Positions 7,702 through 13,581 of a stretch of 19,315 nucleotides of DNA are shown here, in pieces. The notes beneath the pieces are model-generated. The model was not told the origin of the DNA and did not search any database. It saw nothing but the letters and a program-made list of their open reading frames with translations. The stretch is from JANWKA01 sp035533815. GTDB taxonomy: Bacteria; Bacteroidota; Bacteroidia; Chitinophagales; Chitinophagaceae. The stretch's first letter is position 1, and every line of letters begins with the position of its first letter. Made by a program: the position numbers and the translations under genes. Where the stretch lies: positions 1 through 19,315 of the forward strand of contig DATLTB010000005.1 of assembly GCA_035533815.1 (NCBI GenBank), in the 5' to 3' direction.

Positions 7702-9698
7702 TGCGGATTTTTTCCCAAGCTGGCAGCTTAAAAATAAGCGTATTTGCCCTGTTGACAATTACCCTGTCCAGCTTAATGTTTCCTGGCTTCGCACAGAACC
7801 AGGGCAATTCCGGGGGAATGGGCGGTGGCGGGCAGGGAGGAGGAGATTCCCTAAATCTGAAACACCGGGTGGATACCCGGTACTATGTGACCTACCATTA
7901 TCTGGATGGGGTGAGCATCCTTAAACCGGATTCTACCTATAATGATTTTTATGCCTGGAATCCGCTGAAGTCCGGCATGGCCTACCTGGGTAATATCGGT
8001 AATCCGGCATATCCCCTGGTTTACCAGCCCAGGCTGCAGCCCGGCTGGGATCCGGGATTGCATGCCCTGGATCCTTACCGCTTCATGCTGGACAGTACCC
8101 GTTTTTATCACACTTCTGCCCCTTATACGGAATTGGGTTACCTGGTGGGCAGCCAGCAGGAACAGATTATCAAGGTCCTGCATGTCCAAAGCCCATCCCC
8201 AAATCTGAGCTTTGGTTTTCAGTTCCGCAAGATCAATTCGGATGGATTTTTCAAGAACCAGAATACGGATGATAACGGGTACCGGCTGTTTGCCCATTAC
8301 CACACCGACAATGTCCGCTATAATGTCTTTTTCAGCTTTACGGGCAACAAGCTCAATAACGGGGAGAACGGGGGAATTCTCAGCGATGCCTATCTGAGTA
8401 ATCCCGTTTACAGTGATCTGCAGACGATCCCGGTGAACCTGGGTGGCAATAATACTTCGAACTTCAGCATATTCAGTTCCTCCATTCCCACCCGGTCCTA
8501 TGTCACTGACGGCGGGGTGTTGATCAGGCAAAGTTATGACTGGGGGAAGTCGGATACAGTACAGGTGAATGACTCCACCCAGCGATACCTGTTCTATCCT
8601 GTGCTAAGGATCGAACATACCTTCCGGTATCTGCAACAGGTATACGGGTTCAGCGACACTATACCGTCCGATTCTTTTTATTTCGCCAAATACGGCCTGG
8701 AGGCCTCTTCCCTGGGTGCCCTGAATGCTGTACAGAAATGGAACAGTGTGTCCAACGATTTTTCCATTATGCAGTTTCCTATTCCCACTAACCAGTCGCA
8801 GTACCTCAGGGCCGGCATTACGCTGGAATCAGACAAGGGATATTTTATCTATAATTCCATTTCCTTTTCCAACCTATACGGACATTTTGAGTACCGGAAT
8901 AAGACTAAAAACCAGCTTTGGGATATGGACCTGTATGGATCGCTGTATCTGGCGGGGAGCTATTTCGGCAATTACAAGGCCAGCGCATCCCTCAGCCGCA
9001 AGATCAGTAATAAGATTGGCAATGTCCGGCTGGCCTTTGTCAATGTCAATGAAACACCGCCCTTTGCATTTTCCTTTTTTGAATCCAACCGGCTGCTGGT
9101 TTATAATCATTTCCTTAAAAATGAAAATACCACCCTGTTGCAGTTCAGCTCGGGCAGCAGTAAATTGGGCTACCACCTGGAACTGAATTATTACCTGCTG
9201 AACAATTATACCTATTTCAGCCAGTATGCACAATCCGCCCAGTTCCCGGGAGCCTTCAACCTGGTACAGATCATCCTGGACAAGCAGTTCAAGCTCAGGC
9301 ATTTTCACTGGTATGCCGACATTGCCTACCAGCAGGTCCTGGCCAATACTCCGCTCCATGTGCCGCAGATATGGACCAGGGAGCGGCTGGACTGGGAAGG
9401 GGCATTGTTCGCCGCCCATTTGGGCCTGGCTACCGGACTCGATATGCAGTATAATACGGCCTACCCGGCGGATGATTATTCCCCGCTGTTACAGCAATTT
9501 GTGGAGCAAAGCAGCCTCAGCATAGCCAATGTTCCTGAACTTGGCGCCTTTGTCAACATCCTGATCAGGAGGTTCACCGCCTTTATCAGGGCAGATAACC
9601 TGAATACCTTTGTCCATTCCGAAAACTTTGCTGCGCCCCTTTACCCTTACGGGGGATTTAATTTCCAGATTGGCATCAAATGGCTATACATCAACTGA
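7701..9698 (+). CDS. putative outer-membrane porin (Bacteroidota Porin_10-like)
   Basis: A 665-residue protein with an N-terminal signal peptide (hydrophobic 12-28, cleavage likely after the FA at about 31), then a glycine-rich linker (residues about 36-50). The rest is rich in alternating aromatic and polar residues, as expected for a large transmembrane beta barrel. The RVDTRYYVTYHYLD opening, the FGFQFRKINSDGFFKNQNTDD segment and the GGFNFQIGIKWLY end match the Bacteroidota putative porin family. The start ATG shares its A with the TGA of PNP, implying translational coupling. That context makes passage of nucleosides or related solutes a reasonable guess, but no substrate can be read from the sequence. 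The gene ends the unit; 200 bp with no clear terminator follow. Confidence 0.85.
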   Translation: MRIFSQAGSLKISVFALLTITLSSLMFPGFAQNQGNSGGMGGGGQGGGDSLNLKHRVDTRYYVTYHYLDGVSILKPDSTYNDFYAWNPLKSGMAYLGNIGNPAYPLVYQPRLQPGWDPGLHALDPYRFMLDSTRFYHTSAPYTELGYLVGSQQEQIIKVLHVQSPSPNLSFGFQFRKINSDGFFKNQNTDDNGYRLFAHYHTDNVRYNVFFSFTGNKLNNGENGGILSDAYLSNPVYSDLQTIPVNLGGNNTSNFSIFSSSIPTRSYVTDGGVLIRQSYDWGKSDTVQVNDSTQRYLFYPVLRIEHTFRYLQQVYGFSDTIPSDSFYFAKYGLEASSLGALNAVQKWNSVSNDFSIMQFPIPTNQSQYLRAGITLESDKGYFIYNSISFSNLYGHFEYRNKTKNQLWDMDLYGSLYLAGSYFGNYKASASLSRKISNKIGNVRLAFVNVNETPPFAFSFFESNRLLVYNHFLKNENTTLLQFSSGSSKLGYHLELNYYLLNNYTYFSQYAQSAQFPGAFNLVQIILDKQFKLRHFHWYADIAYQQVLANTPLHVPQIWTRERLDWEGALFAAHLGLATGLDMQYNTAYPADDYSPLLQQFVEQSSLSIANVPELGAFVNILIRRFTAFIRADNLNTFVHSENFAAPLYPYGGFNFQIGIKWLYIN

Positions 9699-9900
9699 TG
9701 AAAACAGTAAATAAGGCAATTAAACCGATCTTTGCCAGTCAGGCCCAAATAGCCAAAGGATGGAAATTAGCCCGGTATCGGTAAAAGGAAGGGGACTTTA
9801 GTTTTCCTCTTTTCCTGGAAGACTGTCGGGACTTTTCCAAACTGCATCTTGAAAATAAACCCATGGCCAGCCGATACGATATTCACTCAACTTTTATTTT

Positions 9901-10464
9901 CTGATCCTGCACATTAAAAATATGGTTTGTGACCGCTGCATCCGTGTGGTAGGGGAGGTCCTCAGGGAGCAGGGAATGACCATTTCCTCCATTCAGCTTG
10001 GCTTGGTCACCCTGGAAGGTGAACCGGATGAGCGCTTGCTCGGGAACCTGGGAGCGAGCCTGGGAAAGGCTGGCTTTGAACTGCAGGATGACCCGGGCAG
10101 CCGGATCATCGAGACCATCCGGCTGGCGGTAATCGATTGGGTGCATCATGGGGAGATGCGCCATTATCCCGGTAATTTTTCGGATTTTCTGAGCGGCAGG
10201 ATGCACCGGGAATATGGTTACCTGAGCAGTTTATTTTCGCGCAGTGAACAGGTGACCATTGAACAGTACCTGATCCGCCAGAAGGTAGAACGGGTCAAGG
10301 AGCTGATCCAGTACGGGGAGATGAACCTCTCTCAAATAGCTGACGAACTCCGGTACAGCAGTGTGGCCCATTTGTCTGGCCAGTTTCGTAAAATGACCGG
10401 AATGACGGCAGGAGAATACCGTAAACAGGCCCAGGCTACCCGCAGGCCTCTTGATCAGGTTTGA
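9901..10464 (+). CDS. AraC-type regulator with an N-terminal HMA-like metal-binding domain
   Basis: Small predicted transcription factor. Residues 1-65 look like a heavy-metal-associated (HMA) fold with a CxxC site (MVCDRC). Residues about 100-175 form an AraC/XylS double helix-turn-helix: an EQYLIRQKVERVKELI helix, then LSQIADELRYSSVAHLSGQF and RKMTGMTAGEYRK. The RRPLDQV tail also resembles related Bacteroidota proteins known to me. The first ATG is at 9922, but it would remove the first beta strand. The in-frame codons upstream of it read LILHIKN, and relatives begin with a similar strand before NMVC. No ATG lies between the upstream stop (9856-9858) and 9922, so a CTG start at 9901 is proposed, giving 187 residues; the ATG form would be 180. 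Likely ligand: Cu, Zn or another soft metal (inference). Confidence 0.8.
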   Translation: MILHIKNMVCDRCIRVVGEVLREQGMTISSIQLGLVTLEGEPDERLLGNLGASLGKAGFELQDDPGSRIIETIRLAVIDWVHHGEMRHYPGNFSDFLSGRMHREYGYLSSLFSRSEQVTIEQYLIRQKVERVKELIQYGEMNLSQIADELRYSSVAHLSGQFRKMTGMTAGEYRKQAQATRRPLDQV

Positions 10465-10488
10465 TTTTAAGTCTTTGTCCCCGGAATA

Positions 10489-11196
10489 TTATTCGAGAGT
10501 AAAGGATACACTGAGGCTCCATCCCTCAGCCCGGGACCTTGGAGCCCCGGCCAGTGCGGTTCCGTCCTTCATTTTCCAGCTTCGCCTGGTTATCCCGATA
10601 TCATCCGTGATATTGATTCCGATAAGGCCTGCCTGACCCTTATCGGTAGCCCAGTCCATATGAATTCCCGGACGGATGATAAACAGTTCCCGGAGGGCCA
10701 GACTGCGTTCCCCCTGTAAACTGTCGATGGCGCCCCCAAATGAACCAGGATTTGCTTCCTGATTGATGATATTCAGGTAATCATTGAGCATTCCCCAGCC
10801 CAGGGATGGGAACAGGAAGAACCTGCTGTTGCGGAACAGGAGATAATTCAAGGTATAGTTGTTCTCCAGGACGGAAACCTGAAGCTGGTAATGCTTTGCG
10901 GTCTCCGTATACCCGGTCCCTTCCAGGCCAATGCTGTAAAAGAATCGGGATTTATCCGTAAAATCTCCAAAACTTAATTCACCTCCCAGTTTAATTCCAG
11001 GCCGGCCAAAAGCAGCTGGAATGCCGTTAGCTTCAAGAGATCCATCCAGTTCAGGGAGATAAAATTCCGCCGTCCCGAATTGGATGGACAGCATCAATCC
11101 GCGAGAATGAACCCTACCGGTATCTATCTTGCGCTGGGCAGTTCCGCATAGAGAGGCCAGGAGCAATACCAGTAAACAGGGAAATCTGCTTTTCAC
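10489..11196 (-). CDS. secreted, probably outer-membrane beta-barrel protein of unknown function
   Basis: The chosen start is the GTG at 11196. It gives a typical signal peptide (MKSRFPCLLVLLLASLCGTAQ, cleavage after the TA at about residue 20), whereas the ATG frame to 11283 adds 29 unconvincing residues ahead of it. The 235-residue product is rich in alternating strands with aromatic residues (for example FFYSIGLEGTGY and RFFLFPSLGWGML) and ends in a strand (WSLSVSFTLE), consistent with a small outer-membrane barrel. No family is recognised. It converges on the HMA-AraC gene with a 24-bp gap. A copy of the GGTAACCCCG repeat lies 60-90 bp upstream of its start. Confidence 0.65.
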   Translation of the reverse strand: MKSRFPCLLVLLLASLCGTAQRKIDTGRVHSRGLMLSIQFGTAEFYLPELDGSLEANGIPAAFGRPGIKLGGELSFGDFTDKSRFFYSIGLEGTGYTETAKHYQLQVSVLENNYTLNYLLFRNSRFFLFPSLGWGMLNDYLNIINQEANPGSFGGAIDSLQGERSLALRELFIIRPGIHMDWATDKGQAGLIGINITDDIGITRRSWKMKDGTALAGAPRSRAEGWSLSVSFTLE

Positions 11197-11255
11197 CGGT
11201 TCGTATTTACATCCTAAAATAAGGATATCCAGGGACTTCAGGAAGAAATACCTTT

Positions 11256-11286
11256 CAGGTAACCCCGATAAACAATTTGACAAACC
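11256..11286 (+). repeat. GGTAACCCCG repeat, copy A
   Basis: GGTAACCCCG is followed by ATAAACAATTTGACAAAC. The same string recurs at 12955-12990 with one A/G change and 2-3 single-base gaps, and in inverted form at 13055-13082. Copy A lies upstream of the minus-strand membrane-protein gene and at the left edge of the AT-rich stretch. Confidence 0.6.
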
Positions 11287-12088
11287 TAGTCTTCTTCCAA
11301 AGGAATCGGGTCCTTAAGAAAAAGGCCGGATTTAATGTAAAAAAAGCATTTAATTATTTTAAAAAAGGCAATTCAGCGAATAAGGTCCTCTTTGTATTAA
11401 TCACTTTATCCAGGCTAGTCCCCGATTATAATATTAAGTCAGGAGATTTTCGTGCAGGTATCCAAGGGCTTATGACTTTCCCTTTAAAAGTTATTTCAAG
11501 CCTGATGAACAAGTCATAAAAGCGGACAGGGCTGAAAAACACCATTCAAATTTGCAGAATCTGCAAAATGACCATTTTGACATTACTTTTACCTCCATCC
11601 TCAAACTAAAATTTGCATGAATTTACTATATTCTACATGGGGACAATGGATTTTAAAGACTGTTCAAAAGGATGAATCCATTTTTCAAGATGCATTCCGG
11701 AAAAAACTTTAAAAACGCCCGGTTGGCTGAAGGGTTAATAGATCAATAGTCCGGTAAGTTTTTAAGGGGTATCCACAAGGGGGGCATAAAAATATTTCGG
11801 AGGAAAATACAAAGGCATGAGACCTTTGTATGCCAATCCTAAAATCTAAAACCTAAAGAGTTACAGAAACAACCCTTGGTGAGGGTTAAGAAACGAGAAT
11901 TCTACAAAGAATTACCATTTATTCGAAAGAAAAATGGATCAGATTTAATTAAAATAACGGCAAAACCACCCTCTTTAATTATCAATCCATCTTAATGGTC
12001 CCGGTTTCAAAAGTTGCATTTGTTTGTTGAATCCTCCTTATTTATAAGTAGCTCATTTTACAATATAGCTGCTTTGAGTATGATAAGG
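11287..12088. other. gene-poor AT-rich spacer
   Basis: About 800 bases without a convincing gene. Sampled lines are 25-30% G+C against about 55% in neighbouring genes. The longest ATG frame (11277-11519, 80 codons, lysine-rich) has no recognisable features and is considered spurious. Two short palindromes sit side by side at 11551-11578. A frame without ATG runs 50 codons to a stop at 11995 and may be a gene remnant. No tRNA, IS end or CRISPR-like repeat was seen. Confidence 0.5.
11551..11578. repeat. two adjacent short palindromes
   Basis: TTTGCAGA-A-TCTGCAAA (11551-11567) is an 8-bp perfect inverted repeat around one base. It overlaps AAAATG-AC-CATTTT (11565-11578). They may be protein-binding sites or simply AT-rich chance; no nearby gene start explains them. 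Confidence 0.35.
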
Positions 12089-12107
12089 TCAAAAGCACTG
12101 CTTTTGA
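12089..12107 (-). terminator. hairpin just after the VOC gene
   Basis: TCAAAAGC-ACT-GCTTTTGA forms an 8-bp perfect stem with a 3-nt loop, starting 4 bases beyond the stop codon of the minus-strand VOC gene. The T-rich 3' arm fits a weak intrinsic terminator; a long U tail is missing. Confidence 0.5.
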
Positions 12108-12111
12108 ACAT

Positions 12112-12546
12112 TTAACCGGTAAGTATATCATTACTGTGGAAGAACCAATGAACCCCATATTTATCAGCAAGATGTCCATACGTGCCAAAAGGCATTTCCT
12201 GCAAATCATCAAGCAGATCTTTCGGTGCTCCTTCTGCCAGTTTGTTGAAGATTTTTCTGAGGTCGGCGTATTTGCCACAAGTAATGTGCATGGCTACCAT
12301 GTTTCCTTGATGCGGTTTTCTCGTTTGATGCAGCCAGTCCGTGGCTGAAAACTCTATAGTGTCTCTTTTAAGGTGCGCATAGACCACCCGGTTATGCAGC
12401 GCCGGCGGCACCTGATCCTTCATCGGGGTATCAACAAGTTTCGTCAGCGTAAGTTCTCCATCCAGGCAAGATTTATAAAATGCCATGGCTTCGGCACAGT
12501 TGCCATCAAATAGTAAAAAAGGGGTCAGGTTGATCATATTGCTCAT
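12112..12546 (-). CDS. VOC-superfamily (PhnB/glyoxalase-like) protein
   Basis: A 144-residue cytosolic protein of the vicinal-oxygen-chelate fold, PhnB-like branch. The start chosen at 12546 gives MSNMINLTPFLLFDGNCAEAM, where the conserved first strand and FDGNCAEAMAFYK helix begin; the ATG at 12582 adds 12 unconserved residues. Paired beta-alpha-beta-beta-beta units are visible (first unit residues 1-60, second 75-140). The closing DKYGVHWFF strand is typical of the family. Members include glyoxalases, fosfomycin- and bleomycin-resistance proteins and demethylubiquinone methyltransferase-like proteins; the substrate cannot be read from the sequence. It is the only clear gene in the AT-rich stretch (about 40% G+C in a sampled line), suggesting possible acquisition. 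Confidence 0.85.
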   Translation of the reverse strand: MSNMINLTPFLLFDGNCAEAMAFYKSCLDGELTLTKLVDTPMKDQVPPALHNRVVYAHLKRDTIEFSATDWLHQTRKPHQGNMVAMHITCGKYADLRKIFNKLAEGAPKDLLDDLQEMPFGTYGHLADKYGVHWFFHSNDILTG

Positions 12547-12954
12547 GTTTATTATTAAATTAAAAGATCGATTGTTCCGCAATTTTGGGTAATAAAAAGG
12601 TATTTCTTTCGAGAATTCAACAAATAAATACCACTTTCAGGGAGGTAAAATGGATTACCTGATTATCAAAAGGGGAAAACTAAAGCCCCCTTGAATCAGC
12701 AATGTAATTATTTTGCTCCTCCCATAAAAGTTGCAAAAATGAACCATATAAAGTTAGCGCAAAGGTATTTAATATCATCGATGTTTGCCCGGATCGGTCG
12801 AGTGTACCAGGTATCGCTTAGTTAAAAAGAGTTAACAGAGGCTACCTGGATTTTGCTTTTTGGAACATATGGGGATGGGCCAATATTCAACGGATACCTG
12901 CAAATCTGACGGATTATCTGGCTGTTTCAGTAAAACTTGGATGACCCGATCATT
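12547..12954. other. AT-rich spacer upstream of the VOC gene
   Basis: About 400 bases with no convincing gene. It contains an inverted repeat CCAGGTA (12807-12813) / TACCTGG (12843-12849) with GTTAA-rich sequence between the arms, and a 14-codon frame at 12649 preceded by GGGAGG that is too short to call. Confidence 0.45.
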
Positions 12955-12990
12955 ACCGGTAACCCCGGTAAAACAATTTTTTACAAACTG
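12955..12990 (+). repeat. GGTAACCCCG repeat, copy B
   Basis: Direct copy of the repeat at 11256-11286, with GGTAACCCCGGTAAAACAA followed by a longer T run and ACAAAC. Its first 19 bases (12956-12974) also pair with 13063-13082 (copy C), so the two could form the base of a hairpin about 127 bases long. Confidence 0.6.
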
Positions 12991-13029
12991 TGGATAAAAT
13001 TAATAGCCCGATTAAGTCCAAAGCAAGTC

Positions 13030-13082
13030 GGTTACCGGGGATTTAATTTGAATAGTCAATTCGTTTATCCGGGGATTACCGG
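13030..13082 (-). repeat. GGTAACCCCG repeat, inverted copy C and partial copy D
   Basis: Read on the minus strand, 13082 to 13055 gives CCGGTAATCCCCGGATAAAC followed by GAATTGAC. This differs from copy A by a few single-base insertions. A further partial copy, GGTTACCGGGGATTTAA, lies at 13030-13046. A small hairpin (CTGGAA 13083-13088 / TTCCAG 13100-13105) follows directly. The cluster is 80-230 bp upstream of the HMA gene. Confidence 0.5.
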
Positions 13083-13178
13083 CTGGAATTTGTTCCGGCT
13101 TCCAGGTGTTATTGCTTCAGCATTCGGGCTTAATTACCTCAGGGGAGGTCTTTCCTTTTTATACCGGTTGTTTTTCCG

Positions 13179-13186
13179 TAAATTTG
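13179..13186 (+). promoter_or_regulatory. possible -7 box at the HMA gene start
   Basis: TAAATTTG fits TAnnTTTG, but it ends one base before the first ATG (13188). A transcript starting about 7 bases later would be leaderless, or would use the second ATG at 13194. Weak without a -33 element. Confidence 0.25.
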
Positions 13187-13187
13187 T

Positions 13188-13424
13188 ATGACTATGATTT
13201 TAACATACGATATCGGTGGCATGGGATGTTCCCATTGTGTCATCAAGGTGGAAAAGGCGCTGAAAGCTGTGCCGAAAGTAAGCAGTGCTGAAGTTTCCCT
13301 TCAGGATAACCTGGCTGTAGTGACCATGGAGGAATATATCCCGGAATCCCGGATTCATGAAGCCGTAGCCGCAGCAGGACATTATGAAGCCAGGGAACGG
13401 ATTACTGCCGGTGTAAAACCTTAA
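13188..13424 (+). CDS. free-standing HMA-domain metal-binding protein (copper-chaperone-like)
   Basis: A 78-residue single-domain protein with the heavy-metal-associated ferredoxin-like fold. The GMGCSHC loop holds the two metal-binding cysteines (Cys14, Cys17). It is followed by the VIKVEKALKAVPKVSSAEVSL helix-strand, a LAVVTMEEYIPESRIHEAV segment and an AAGHYEAR end, the usual beta-alpha-beta-beta-alpha-beta pattern. Such proteins carry Cu(I), Zn or related metals to P-type ATPases, or buffer them; no ATPase is encoded nearby. ATGs at 13188 and 13194 are both possible starts. A 26-codon frame follows after 11 bp. The HMA-AraC regulator lies 2.7 kb upstream, so a shared metal response is plausible. 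Confidence 0.9.
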   Translation: MTMILTYDIGGMGCSHCVIKVEKALKAVPKVSSAEVSLQDNLAVVTMEEYIPESRIHEAVAAAGHYEARERITAGVKP

Positions 13425-13435
13425 CAATTCCCGCC

Positions 13436-13516
13436 ATGGCTAAAATATTGGGTTATACCTGGAGAGGGCTGGTCTGGACCTACAAAAGACTTTTTGTCAA
13501 GAAATGCTGCAGGTAG
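13436..13516 (+). CDS. candidate 26-residue basic, tryptophan-rich microprotein
   Basis: ATG at 13436, stop TAG at 13514. The peptide has Trp9 and Trp14, Tyr7 and Tyr16, seven Lys/Arg, no acidic residue, and ends in KKCCR with adjacent cysteines 24-25. Hydrophobic and basic residues alternate as in an amphipathic membrane-associated helix. It starts 11 bp after the HMA stop. The terminal CC could bind metal. No family is recognised and chance is possible at this length. Confidence 0.35.
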   Translation: MAKILGYTWRGLVWTYKRLFVKKCCR

Positions 13517-13581
13517 GATCCTGGCAGCCTGAAAGTGAATTCCCTTCCCTTCGGCTGGGGGATATTGGATCATCCTGAACA

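Noticed and set aside
7851..8531. 226-codon frame antisense to the porin
   Set aside because: Shadow frame caused by codon bias of the porin gene; repetitive Ile/Gly composition and no family.
9782..9820. Imperfect AAAAGGAA / TTCCTCTTTT hairpin after the porin gene
   Set aside because: The stem is short, bulged and A/T-only at its base; too weak to call a terminator.
9863..9904. ATG upstream of the HMA-AraC gene as its start
   Set aside because: It is in a different frame and stops after 13 codons.
11277..11519. 80-codon ATG frame in the AT-rich spacer
   Set aside because: Lysine-rich, low-complexity composition expected of AT-rich noncoding DNA; no motif, signal peptide or recognised family.
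11709..11765. tRNA-like GGTTGGCTGAA stretch
   Set aside because: No acceptor stem, anticodon arm or T-loop consensus could be placed around it.
12807..12849. Integron attC-like site suggested by CCAGGTA/TACCTGG and GTTAAC
   Set aside because: The core GTTRRRY/RYYYAAC arrangement is missing and there is no integrase or cassette structure.
12937..13191. 84-codon ATG frame upstream of the HMA gene
   Set aside because: It is built across the inverted repeats, overlaps the HMA start and shows no protein-like pattern; the repeats explain it better.
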